In this document: one piece after another, positions 26,581 to 35,222 of the stretch
Layout of the letters: the number at the start of each line of letters is the position of its first letter
How positions within the stretch are numbered: the stretch's first letter is position 1
Source of the DNA: CBDCZY01 sp965224745
Lineage (GTDB): Bacteria > Pseudomonadota > Gammaproteobacteria > Methylococcales > Methylomonadaceae
DNA length: 64,000 nt
NCBI GenBank assembly: GCA_965224745.1
Contig: CBDCZY010000002.1
Coordinates: 682,001-746,000 of the forward strand
Reading direction: 5' to 3'
Position numbers and translations under genes: made by a program
Notes under the pieces: generated by a model
Database searches by the model: none
Told to the model about the DNA's origin: nothing
What the model saw: only the letters and a program-made list of their open reading frames with translations

Positions 26581-27693
26581 TTAAGGAAGTGACAGCATAT
26601 TCTCTAACGCCAGTTTTGCATAACGGGCCTCTTCCACAGGAACTTTTATACGATTAACAACATTCCCTGCCACCAAGTTCTCTAAAACCCAGGCCAAATG
26701 CTGAGGATCGGTGCGAAACATGGTGGAACACATACACACCATGGGCGACATAAAATGAATTTCTTTTCCCTGGTCTTTACATTCTTCATTTAAACGGTTG
26801 ACAAGATTCAATTCAGTGCCAACCAGCCAACGAGTGTTAGGCTCAGCTTCTTTGACCGTTTTGAGGATTGTTTCAGTCGAGCCGATATAATCGGATTTTT
26901 GGCACACCTCAAAGCTGGCTTCCGGATGAGAAATGATCTTAACATCTGGATAACGCTCACGAAAATCATCAATATGTTTTGGCTGAAAAACCTGGTGAAC
27001 CGAGCAATAGCCACCCCACAAAATAATTTTAGCTTGTTGAATTTGCTCTTCGGTCAAACCTCCCATCGGCTTTTCGAAATTCCAAAGAACCATCTCTTCC
27101 AATGGGACACCCATACGATAACCGGTATTTCTTCCCAAGTGTTGATCAGGAAAAAACAACACTTTCTCTCTGCGTTGAAAGCTCCATTCCAAAATGGCTT
27201 GCGCATTGGACGAGGTACAAACATTGCCTCCGTGCTTTCCACAAAAGGCTTTCAAATCAGCTGCTGAGTTTATGTAAGTGACCGGTGTCACTTCGCTATC
27301 CGGCTCCAATACTGTGGCCAGCTCTTTCCAGCAGCGTTGTACTTTTATTAAGTTAGCCATATCAGCCATTGAGCAACCTGCCGCCATATCGGGAAGGATC
27401 GCGATTTGTTCAGGGCGGGACAAAATATCAGCAACTTCGGCCATAAAGTGGACGCCGCAAAACACGATATATTCTGCTTTGGACTCCGCCGCTTTTCTTG
27501 ACAATTTGAGAGAATCACCACTGACATCAGCGTGTTTAAAAACTTCATCTCGCTGATAATGATGACCCAAAATAATGCAGCGATCACCGAGCAAGCTTTT
27601 GGCAGCGATAATGCGCTCATCACATTCTTCATCGCTCAGTAACGAATAATAGTCGATAGCAAGCGGATCTGGTTTTGCCTTTACAGCAGTCAT
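26581..27693 (-). CDS. nadA: Quinolinate synthase A
   Basis: NadA condenses iminoaspartate with dihydroxyacetone phosphate to quinolinate in NAD synthesis, using a 4Fe-4S cluster. Motifs are LGHHYQRDEVFKHADVSGDS, VFCGVHFMAEVA (cluster Cys), and the C-terminal MSPMVCMCSTMFRT (cluster Cys). The frame can begin with GTG at 27702, but AGGTG lies 7 bases before ATG 27693, so I use that (370 residues, slightly longer than E. coli NadA). It is 32 bases downstream of aspS. Confidence 0.95.
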   Translation of the reverse strand: MTAVKAKPDPLAIDYYSLLSDEECDERIIAAKSLLGDRCIILGHHYQRDEVFKHADVSGDSLKLSRKAAESKAEYIVFCGVHFMAEVADILSRPEQIAILPDMAAGCSMADMANLIKVQRCWKELATVLEPDSEVTPVTYINSAADLKAFCGKHGGNVCTSSNAQAILEWSFQRREKVLFFPDQHLGRNTGYRMGVPLEEMVLWNFEKPMGGLTEEQIQQAKIILWGGYCSVHQVFQPKHIDDFRERYPDVKIISHPEASFEVCQKSDYIGSTETILKTVKEAEPNTRWLVGTELNLVNRLNEECKDQGKEIHFMSPMVCMCSTMFRTDPQHLAWVLENLVAGNVVNRIKVPVEEARYAKLALENMLSLP

Positions 27694-27725
27694 AATGGTC
27701 ACCTATCTGGTTATAACAATAACGA

Positions 27726-29498
27726 TTATTCCTGGCTTTTTCTTAATCGAATTCCTAATTCCTTGAGCTGATGTTCACTTACTTTAGCAGGCGCATCTAC
27801 CAGAGGACAAGCCGCCGTTTGGGTTTTAGGAAAGGCTATCACTTCTCTGATAGAAGCAGCGCCACTCATCAGCATGACCAAACGATCAAGACCAAAAGCT
27901 ATTCCGCCATGAGGTGGACAACCATACTTTAAAGCATCCAGCAAAAAGCCGAATTTACTGCGAGCTTCTTCTTCGTTTATCCCCAGCAGAGTAAAAACTG
28001 CTTGCTGCATGTCAGTTTGATGTATCCGAATTGAACCGCCACCCACTTCGCTGCCATTAATCACCAAATCATAGGCTCTTGACAAGGCTTCGCCGGGATT
28101 TGCTGACAGACTTTCCTGATCGCAACTTGGGGCTGTAAAAGGATGGTGAATAGCGTTCCAGCGCTGCTCTTTTTCGTCGAGGTCAAACATAGGAAAATCG
28201 ACAATCCAAATCGGTTTCCATTCCCCTTGCAACAAGTCACGGTCTTTGCCCAGCTTATCGCGTAATGCGCCCATGGATTCATTAACAACACGCGCTTTAT
28301 CGGCACCAAAAAAGATTAAATCTCCGGTTTCTGCAGCGGTCTTATCCAGAATCGATTTGACCACATCATCTGGAATAAATTTCAATATCGGCGATTGCAA
28401 TCCTTCTTTACCTGCATTGAGATCATTGACTTTGATGTAAGCTAAGCCTTTAGCGCCGTAAATACCAACGAATTTGGTTAATTCATCTATGTCTTTACGG
28501 CTTAGATCATTGCCTTTAGGAAGCTTCAGTGCAACGACACGCCCTTGCGGATCATTGGCAGGGCCGGAAAACACCTTGAACTCCACTGGCTGCATTTCTT
28601 CTGCCAAGTCAATCAGTTCCAGCGGGTTACGCATATCGGGGCGATCAGATCCAAACCGATTCATCGCTTCAGCATAGGTCATGCGGGGAAATGACTCCGG
28701 CAGATCAACGTCTGAAACCTTGCTAAACAAATCTCTGATCATGGTTTCCATGAGACTCATGATTTGATCTTCGTTGAGGAATGAAGTTTCGATGTCAAGC
28801 TGCGTAAATTCGGGTTGCCGATCAGCCCGCAAGTCTTCATCGCGAAAACAACGCACTATTTGATAATAACGATCCATACCGGATATCATTAACAACTGTT
28901 TATACAGCTGTGGCGATTGCGGTAACGCAAAAAAACTGCCCACATGCGTCCTGCTTGGAACCAAATAATCGCGCGCGCCTTCAGGTGTCGCTTTGCTTAA
29001 AAATGGCGTCTCAATATCATAAAAATCTTGCTGATCCAGAAATGCCCTAAGACAAACCGTGATATCTCTGCGCATTTTGATGCGCGCCTGCATTTCATCT
29101 CTTCGTAGATCGATGTAACGATATCGCAACCGGGTCTCTTCGTTCACTTCAATGTCACCTTCCAAAGGAAATGGCGGTGTATCTGAAGTATTCAACACAT
29201 CAATACTTTTCGATAATACTTCAATTTGCCCTGTTGGCATATTCGCATTGATCGTCCCTTCCGGCCGGTTACGGACGATACCTGTGATTTTCAAAACATA
29301 TTCACTGCGGATACTCTCAGCGATTGAAAAAGTTTCTTCGGTATCCGGATCAAAAACCACTTGAACCAGTCCATAGCGGTCTCTCAAATCAACAAAAATG
29401 ACGCCGCCATGATCTCTTCGACGATGCACCCACCCGCACAATGTTACTTCCTGAGTCAGATGACTGGTGTTTAATTCTCCACATTTGTGGGTACGCAT
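27726..29498 (-). CDS. aspS: Aspartyl-tRNA synthetase
   Basis: This class II synthetase of bacterial type has 590 residues. It has an N-terminal OB-fold anticodon domain (VTLCGWVHRRRDHGGVIFVDLRDR), motif 2 (FRDEDLRADRQPEFTQLDIE), the inserted GAD domain in the middle, and motif 3 (GIAFGLDRLVML). It follows the fmdB-like gene by 70 bases on the same strand, a pairing common in gammaproteobacteria. Whether it also charges Asn-tRNA cannot be told from this window. Confidence 0.97.
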   Translation of the reverse strand: MRTHKCGELNTSHLTQEVTLCGWVHRRRDHGGVIFVDLRDRYGLVQVVFDPDTEETFSIAESIRSEYVLKITGIVRNRPEGTINANMPTGQIEVLSKSIDVLNTSDTPPFPLEGDIEVNEETRLRYRYIDLRRDEMQARIKMRRDITVCLRAFLDQQDFYDIETPFLSKATPEGARDYLVPSRTHVGSFFALPQSPQLYKQLLMISGMDRYYQIVRCFRDEDLRADRQPEFTQLDIETSFLNEDQIMSLMETMIRDLFSKVSDVDLPESFPRMTYAEAMNRFGSDRPDMRNPLELIDLAEEMQPVEFKVFSGPANDPQGRVVALKLPKGNDLSRKDIDELTKFVGIYGAKGLAYIKVNDLNAGKEGLQSPILKFIPDDVVKSILDKTAAETGDLIFFGADKARVVNESMGALRDKLGKDRDLLQGEWKPIWIVDFPMFDLDEKEQRWNAIHHPFTAPSCDQESLSANPGEALSRAYDLVINGSEVGGGSIRIHQTDMQQAVFTLLGINEEEARSKFGFLLDALKYGCPPHGGIAFGLDRLVMLMSGAASIREVIAFPKTQTAACPLVDAPAKVSEHQLKELGIRLRKSQE

Positions 29499-29568
29499 AA
29501 ATCTTTCTCTTTGGTTTAATTAATGAAAAATCGACGATACTTACTTGCCAACCCGGTTGTTGCAATAA

Positions 29569-29895
29569 TCATTGAGAATTTCCACTTGAAGGTTTTGAAC
29601 AACAATTTCCGCTGTGGGTATGCGTCGATGAAGAATCTGACGATTTACTGGCTGGTTTAGTATCAGTCTTACTATCTCCAGCATTTCTATCTTCAGCACT
29701 TTTTTTAGCAGAGCCACCTTTGAAATCAGTTTCATACCAGCCCGTTCCTTTAAGCTTAAATCCCACTGCAGATATTTTTTTCTTGAGCTGAGGTTGCTTA
29801 CACTCCGGACAATCAACCAACAATTGATCAGTCATTTTTTGCAACGCTTCATGAGCATGACCGCATGCTTGGCAGATATACTCGTAGATTGGCAT
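29569..29895 (-). CDS. FmdB-family zinc-ribbon protein
   Basis: This 108-residue protein starts with the FmdB zinc ribbon MPIYEYICQACGHAHEALQKM and closes it with CPECKQPQLKKKISAVGFKLKGTGWYETDF, the diagnostic family end. The rest is a Ser/Lys/Asp-rich disordered tail with HTHSGNCC, possibly metal-binding. Originally named as a regulator of formamidase; actual role unknown. It precedes aspS on the same strand and is divergent from pyrC with 73 bases between the starts. Confidence 0.9.
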   Translation of the reverse strand: MPIYEYICQACGHAHEALQKMTDQLLVDCPECKQPQLKKKISAVGFKLKGTGWYETDFKGGSAKKSAEDRNAGDSKTDTKPASKSSDSSSTHTHSGNCCSKPSSGNSQ

Positions 29896-29968
29896 AAATC
29901 GCTCCAGTTAGTTAACAAATGAAATTATAATGGGGCCATTAGCCTGTTTTTTCAAGCACAAATATATC

Positions 29969-31003
29969 ATGCAAACACTGACCATCACACGACCGGACGA
30001 TTGGCACTTGCACGTTCGTACCGGAGCAATCTTAAAAAATGTCGTTCCACATACCGCAGAACAATTTGCCAGAGCGGTCATCATGCCTAATTTAACGCCA
30101 CCAATCACTACTGTTAAACAAGCTTTGACCTATCAGCAAGAAATACAACGTGCTTTACCTTCAGGTATAGATTTCTCGCCATTGATGGCCCTTTATTTAA
30201 CTACTACGATCACTCAGGAAGAAATCAAATTGGCCGCCGATAGTTCCAGCATCATCGGTTGCAAGCTTTATCCTGCAGGCGTAACGACTAATTCTGCTGC
30301 CGGAATAACTGACATCACTGCCATGTACCCCACCTTCGAGGCCATGGAAAAATGGGACGTTCCATTGTTAGTTCACGGCGAGGTTCCTGACCCTTTGGTT
30401 GACCAGTTTGACCGGGAAAAAATCTTTATTGACCGGTACTTGGAGGATATTGTAAAAAACTTTCCATGTTTAAGGGTCAGCTTTGAACATCTATCAACCC
30501 AGGAAGCCGTCGAATTTGTTACTTCCAGCTCTAGCCATATCGTCGCTACCATTACCCCTCAGCATTTAATGTTTAATCGCAATGCTCTTTTTGAAGGGGG
30601 CTTACAACCTCATCGTTATTGTTTGCCGGTGCTGAAACGTGAAGTTCACAGGCAAGCCCTGGTGGCAGCAGCAACCAGTGGTAATCCGAAGTTTTTTCTG
30701 GGCACCGATAGTGCACCACATTTACAACACCTCAAAGAACAGGCTTGTGGTTGTGCCGGTTGTTATACGGCCCATGCTGCCCTCCCTTTTTATGCCGAAA
30801 TCTTTGAGCTGGCCGATGCATTAAATCAGTTAGAGGGATTTGCCAGCCATTATGGTGCAGATTTTTATCGTTTGCCCAGAAATCAAGACACACTCAAACT
30901 GAGAAAAGAAGATTGGACTATACCCAATAGCTATGAGACAGCTATTGGATCCATCACACCGTTACGGGCCAATACTCAAATTGGCTGGCGTGTCGTGAGC
31001 TAA
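29969..31003 (+). CDS. pyrC: Dihydroorotase
   Basis: PyrC (class II) closes carbamoyl-aspartate to dihydroorotate in pyrimidine synthesis. RPDDWHLHVRTG holds the two zinc histidines; GCKLYPAGVTTNSAAG has the carboxylated lysine; further zinc ligands are in LLVHGEV and SFEHLST, and FLGTDSAPH ends the site. The homologous N-terminus is MQTLTITRPDDWHLH, so ATG 29969 is chosen over the longer frame from 29930, giving 344 residues as in E. coli (348). Confidence 0.96.
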   Translation: MQTLTITRPDDWHLHVRTGAILKNVVPHTAEQFARAVIMPNLTPPITTVKQALTYQQEIQRALPSGIDFSPLMALYLTTTITQEEIKLAADSSSIIGCKLYPAGVTTNSAAGITDITAMYPTFEAMEKWDVPLLVHGEVPDPLVDQFDREKIFIDRYLEDIVKNFPCLRVSFEHLSTQEAVEFVTSSSSHIVATITPQHLMFNRNALFEGGLQPHRYCLPVLKREVHRQALVAAATSGNPKFFLGTDSAPHLQHLKEQACGCAGCYTAHAALPFYAEIFELADALNQLEGFASHYGADFYRLPRNQDTLKLRKEDWTIPNSYETAIGSITPLRANTQIGWRVVS

Positions 31004-31028
31004 TCAGTTTTACCTTGAATTAATATTG

Positions 31029-31883
31029 CTACAAAACTGGGTCAATTTCCAGCTCATTTTCTTCAGGGACTATTTCAAATTCTTCTTCCCGCAATTCGCC
31101 TGCTGGTTCTTCGTAGCCTGACTCTACATCATCTGGCTCTTCATAACCTTCCAAATCATCTTCAAGAGAGTCTTCTCCTTCCGGTATTTCCCCGTCGTTA
31201 ACTAAATATTCTCTTCGTTGCAAATACGCGTCACGAAAAAACTGATAACGGTCATCGACAATGGCTTCGTTAGCGGTTTTTTCGGCGCCTAAATTATCAG
31301 CCCTTATATCAATGATATTCAATGCGCCTGCCAATCCAGTAGCCAAAGGATAGTTAATGTAAGAGAGTGGATTCATGGCCGCGTCCCCGACTAAGCCAAC
31401 CGTACCTCTTGGAGAACTAGGGCCGAACAGCGGCAGTACAACATAAGGCCCAGTTGGCACACCCCATACACCTAGTGTTTGACCAAAATCCTCGTTATGC
31501 TTGGGTAAATTAATCATTGAAGCCACATCGAACAAACCACCTAAACCCGCCGTAGAATTGACAATAAATCGACTGAAATCCAAACCACCCTGCTTGATTT
31601 TAAATTGCATAAAGTCATTGAGAAATACGCCAATATCCCTGATATTACTAAAAACATTGGTGACACCTGTATCGGCAAAACCAGGCATAATCCAACGATA
31701 ACCTTTAGCAACCGGTTTAAGCCCGTAATCATCTAGACCATCATTAAAGGATTGGACTTTACGGTTCCAGTTTTCCCATGGGTCTCTTGAATCCAAAGGT
31801 TCCACAGGATTAGAGGAGCAACCGTTCAATAGAACTAGCGCTACTATCAGCAAAATGCCCTTAATATAGTTTGTTTTTTTCAT
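31029..31883 (-). CDS. mlaA: MlaA (VacJ) outer-membrane lipoprotein
   Basis: MlaA removes misplaced phospholipids from the outer leaflet of the outer membrane and passes them to the MlaBCDEF system. The lipobox is LLNGCSS (Cys 22). The core begins DPWENWNRKVQSFND and continues with FFNN-like NDFMQFKIKQGGLDFSRFIVNSTAGLGGLFDVA and LGVWGVPTGPYVVLPLFGPSSPRGTVG, all family hallmarks. At 284 residues it is longer than E. coli MlaA because of a strongly acidic C-terminal tail of about 55 residues, poor in basic residues. No mlaBCDEF genes are near. Confidence 0.94.
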   Translation of the reverse strand: MKKTNYIKGILLIVALVLLNGCSSNPVEPLDSRDPWENWNRKVQSFNDGLDDYGLKPVAKGYRWIMPGFADTGVTNVFSNIRDIGVFLNDFMQFKIKQGGLDFSRFIVNSTAGLGGLFDVASMINLPKHNEDFGQTLGVWGVPTGPYVVLPLFGPSSPRGTVGLVGDAAMNPLSYINYPLATGLAGALNIIDIRADNLGAEKTANEAIVDDRYQFFRDAYLQRREYLVNDGEIPEGEDSLEDDLEGYEEPDDVESGYEEPAGELREEEFEIVPEENELEIDPVL

Positions 31884-32041
31884 TGCTAAAGATACCTAAT
31901 CTACGATCCGAACAAGTCATTTCTGGTAATTCAAAAATGAAAATATTTTGCGCTAATAACTAGCGGCTGCAAAGACAAAAACAGTGATAATAACAAAAAA
32001 ATGATGGGCAGATGTAGCTGTTTATAAATGACACGTCCAAC

Positions 32042-32088
32042 AATTAGGCTAATTTGATAGTGTATTAACCAAAAGTATCAGCCTAATT
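32042..32088. terminator. Inverted repeat after the DUF481 gene
   Basis: AATTAGGCT and AGCCTAATT form a 9-bp stem with an inner GATA/TATC pair around the loop, ending 10 bases after the DUF481 stop (minus strand). There is no clear T-tract, so termination is only a guess. Confidence 0.35.
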
Positions 32089-32097
32089 CTAATGTGG

Positions 32098-33021
32098 CTA
32101 GAGACCCCATACAAAGGAAGCATTATAGATAAGATTGTTTTTGTGTATTTGGGTCGTGTCATATTCGTTGCGGACACCAAACTTTAATCCTAACCCTTTA
32201 TAATAGCTCAAGTGATGAGTCCACGAAAAGGTTGTTACGTTTCGATATTCCCCCAACTGCGTTAAATTAGGATATAGCGTATTGTTAAAATCGAGTGACT
32301 GTTTCTCAGAAATTTGCCAAATCCAATCCAACCCCAGCCATAGTTCAACCGTTAATTTATCACCAATACTGCCGCCTTTCAGGTAAGTTGCACCAATACC
32401 CAGTCGGTTATTGACTTCCATATCTTTTTCTTTAATGAACCGATAACCCGCCCCACCTGATAATCGCATACGATGCTCCCAGGTTTTAAATTGATCCCAA
32501 TCATAGCCTCCCTGGGCAAAATAGAACCACTTGGTATTTTCTACAAACCAATCCCGAATCAGGTTGTTGTAAATCCTATTTTGCTGAGTATTTTGTTCGC
32601 GGTACTGGAATATAAACTCAGATCTAAAATCCCAACGATCTTGCTCATCTTTAATCTTACTGTTGAACGCAGCCCGAAATTTCATATAGTCTGTCGCGCC
32701 TGCAGCACCGTTCAGTCCAATTTCGAACAAACGTTCCCAGCTTCTAAGCAGCCCAAAACCAAAAAGGCCGGAATCAATAATTTCAGAATCGTCCATTTGG
32801 GTTTGCAGTGACTCAAATAACTGCGGTTCATCTTCAATAGTTTTTGACCGTTGAATTTCTAGTACGCCCAAGGAAGGATGCTTGACGATGATTACATCAT
32901 CTTTTTCTTCCAATATCTCTGCATTAATCGCATCTCCATTTTTGAGCTTGATGACATCAGCTTGGACTGGAAAAACAATAAATAGGAAAAGTATAAAGAC
33001 TGGTTTCAAGTGTTCCTGCAT
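32098..33021 (-). CDS. DUF481 outer-membrane beta-barrel protein
   Basis: The first in-frame ATG (33087) lies before a non-secretory stretch. ATG 33021 begins a clean signal peptide (MQEHLKPVFILFLFIVFPVQA) and is preferred, giving 307 residues. After the signal comes a small all-beta domain (DVIKLKNGDAINAEILEEKDDVIIVKHPSLGVLEI), then a DUF481 barrel with regularly spaced amphipathic strands and the typical YFFAQGGYDWDQFKTWEHRM-like and RLGIGATYL segments, ending in an aromatic-rich strand SFVWGL. It probably sits in the outer membrane; DUF481 proteins are often salt- or stress-induced, but the role is unknown. Confidence 0.8.
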   Translation of the reverse strand: MQEHLKPVFILFLFIVFPVQADVIKLKNGDAINAEILEEKDDVIIVKHPSLGVLEIQRSKTIEDEPQLFESLQTQMDDSEIIDSGLFGFGLLRSWERLFEIGLNGAAGATDYMKFRAAFNSKIKDEQDRWDFRSEFIFQYREQNTQQNRIYNNLIRDWFVENTKWFYFAQGGYDWDQFKTWEHRMRLSGGAGYRFIKEKDMEVNNRLGIGATYLKGGSIGDKLTVELWLGLDWIWQISEKQSLDFNNTLYPNLTQLGEYRNVTTFSWTHHLSYYKGLGLKFGVRNEYDTTQIHKNNLIYNASFVWGL

Positions 33022-33186
33022 GATTAAAAAATATTCCTTCTGTATCCATAAGTATAGAAGCGAATTTTGTAACGATGCATCCCACAACCCTTTTCCGTGA
33101 GTAGCGAGCTAAAAGTTTCTTTTATAATTATGTTATGCGAAGGTTTAAACCAAGAAGTTACCGGATTTATGGAAAGGAACAACTAT

Positions 33187-33209
33187 ACTTCACGCGGCCA
33201 CGGATGCGG
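33187..33209. repeat. Solo end of a type B repeat
   Basis: ACTTCACGCGGCCACGGATGCG matches the left terminal repeat of the type B element at 18864 with one or two changes, without a visible partner end. It lies 9 bases after the stop of the flavoprotein gene at 33219. Confidence 0.6.
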
Positions 33210-33218
33210 AATATTTAA

Positions 33219-34550
33219 TTAGAGCGTTAATTCTGACAGGTAAGAAACTCTAGAATTACGAAATGGATTGTCAACTTTATCCAGCATGCCTGAATCTATT
33301 GCAATTCGGCGAAAGTTTTCTGACCGATTAGTCATTTGTGAAGCCGCGAGCATTAATTCCAACTCTAACGAAGGAATCGATTTCATCAAACTTTTAATTT
33401 GTTCAGGATCGACGCCATCACCACCAAAATCGCCTAGTGATAAAGCACGGGAAAATCCATAAAATTGCTGCATTCTACTTTCACAAAGCTTGCTATAACG
33501 ACTCCTTCTTTTCGAATCTTTCATCGACTGTTCTATAGCTAAACCAGCTAACGCGGCATTGTAAAAAGCATTTTGAACACCATGAGAATAGATTGGGTCA
33601 GCAAACGCTGAAGCATCACCAATACAGTAATAATTATCTCCACAGCTTTGTTTTGAATAAAAAGAATAATCAGGCCGAAATTGCAGAGAACCTTCTATAA
33701 ATGAAGCTGGTTCAAGTAGGTTTTTGAGATATGGTGTTGAAGTACAAACGTGCTTATAAAAAGTTTCTCGCTCTTCTTTGCCCATACCTTTAGTTTTATC
33801 GGTATGTATGATCAGACCGACACTGGTTTTTTCTCTTAAAATAATATGCCAAATCCAACCATCCTCATAAGACATAACAAAAGTAACGGGGGGCACATTA
33901 AGTAGTTGATCAGCGGTGTGGCTGGCTTGGTCAACCCCCACATATTTAGAGTTTTTGTAATACCCCCAGAGACCTAAAAACTTTTGCTCTGAACTGACTG
34001 TAGTTCGAACATTGAGTTGATGCGCTAACATTGAACGATAACCACTGGCATCGACCACGTATTTGCAAGCGATAGAACCGCGAGCAAGATCCCCCCGTTT
34101 ATCTAAATAATTTACATTAGGGTGAGTATTATCAGTAAAATCAACCCGCTGTACATTGACCGACTCAAAAACGGCGGCTCCGCAACTTTCTGAGTGTCGT
34201 AATAATAGGTCGTCAAATATATCTCTTTCTACGTGTAATCCAGGACGCGTAAACCCAAACTTAGAAAATTGGATTTGCTGTATAACGCCATCCCAAGCGG
34301 TAATCCCACCAGACTTTGCCAAAAAACCTTCTTGTTCGATGGCCTCAGTAACACCTAATAAATCGGTAAATTTCCAAAAATGCGGTATTAAGCTTTCGCC
34401 CACCTGTGGTCTAGGAAATTTGGCTCGCTCCAACAACACTATTTCAAACCCTGCTTTTGCAAGGTAAGTGGCAACACTACTCCCTGCGGGTCCACCACCG
34501 ATGATTAAAACATCACATTCTAGCGGTATGGCGAGTGAACCCCTATTCAC
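33219..34550 (-). CDS. FAD-dependent halogenase-like oxidoreductase
   Basis: The 443-residue protein has the FAD Rossmann motif GGGPAGSSVA (18-27), FPRPQVGESLIP, and GDASAFADPIYSHGV. These are features of flavin-dependent halogenases and related alkylhalidase/geranylgeranyl reductase-like enzymes. GFLAKSGGITAW contains K79 in the place of the catalytic lysine of the halogenases that act on phenol or pyrrole groups, and FADPIYSHG fits the FxxPxxSxG pattern. The WxWxIP signature reads WIWHII, so the proline is missing. It is third in a cluster with a lipoprotein and a second flavoprotein of the same kind. Halogenase, hydroxylase or lipid reductase all remain possible. Confidence 0.65.
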   Translation of the reverse strand: MNRGSLAIPLECDVLIIGGGPAGSSVATYLAKAGFEIVLLERAKFPRPQVGESLIPHFWKFTDLLGVTEAIEQEGFLAKSGGITAWDGVIQQIQFSKFGFTRPGLHVERDIFDDLLLRHSESCGAAVFESVNVQRVDFTDNTHPNVNYLDKRGDLARGSIACKYVVDASGYRSMLAHQLNVRTTVSSEQKFLGLWGYYKNSKYVGVDQASHTADQLLNVPPVTFVMSYEDGWIWHIILREKTSVGLIIHTDKTKGMGKEERETFYKHVCTSTPYLKNLLEPASFIEGSLQFRPDYSFYSKQSCGDNYYCIGDASAFADPIYSHGVQNAFYNAALAGLAIEQSMKDSKRRSRYSKLCESRMQQFYGFSRALSLGDFGGDGVDPEQIKSLMKSIPSLELELMLAASQMTNRSENFRRIAIDSGMLDKVDNPFRNSRVSYLSELTL

Positions 34551-34590
34551 AATATTAATTTAATATTAAATTTTAAAAAAATCAATACAG

Positions 34591-35187
34591 CTAGTAATCC
34601 CCTAATACGGCATTTTTTGTCGGGTTTTGCAACCAATTTGCAACATCTTTTCCTAATGTTTTTACACAACGGCCCAAAATTGCACAGGTTCCTTTATAAC
34701 CCCCAAAAAAGCCGCCTCCCGAAACTCTTCTTGCCTTGAAATCCCCTATTTCAGTTCCATTTCTCATTAAACTGCCGTGTATCGAAACCATTTTCCCACC
34801 ACTCCAAGCGCCCCCTTTAGGACCGGTCAATCCATCGATTTCTATTTTCAATACCTCAGCATTAGCTGGAATTGAATCGGCATCGGTAATGATATTTGAA
34901 TAATTGGAGGATGAAAATTGTTTAATAAATATTGCGAGCTTTCCTTGTAGCAGGCATTCCTGCCTCACGGCATCCCTGACCGCAACGCCTTCAGCAAACT
35001 GGATTTCAGAAGGGAGCACCAAAACCCCGCTTCCAGCTTCTGATACACTTGTTGAACCAGTTTTACTTTGAACATTCTCTTTCGATGTGGCAGGCGCTGT
35101 CGATGAACCACCAGATGCACAAGCCACCAGAACCAAAGTAACCGCCGACAAACAAAAGACCTTGTATTCCCTCGTAAACAATATCAT
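34591..35187 (-). CDS. Hypothetical lipoprotein between two flavoprotein genes
   Basis: This 198-residue protein begins with a signal ending in LVACAS (Cys 23), followed by a low-complexity Ser/Thr/Gly linker to about residue 55. The mature domain has LVLPSEIQFAEGVAVRDAVRQECLLQ, EVLKIEIDGLTGPKGGAWSGGKMVSIHGSL and GTCAILGRCVKTLGKDVANWLQNP, suggesting a compact domain with conserved Cys pairs, loosely like DUF4410-type proteins. I cannot name it. Gaps to the flanking flavoprotein genes are 35 and 40 bases, so it is probably part of one transcript with them. Confidence 0.72.
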   Translation of the reverse strand: MILFTREYKVFCLSAVTLVLVACASGGSSTAPATSKENVQSKTGSTSVSEAGSGVLVLPSEIQFAEGVAVRDAVRQECLLQGKLAIFIKQFSSSNYSNIITDADSIPANAEVLKIEIDGLTGPKGGAWSGGKMVSIHGSLMRNGTEIGDFKARRVSGGGFFGGYKGTCAILGRCVKTLGKDVANWLQNPTKNAVLGDY

Positions 35188-35222
35188 CCATCTTCTCCAA
35201 TACTTTTGTAAAAAAGCTAATA

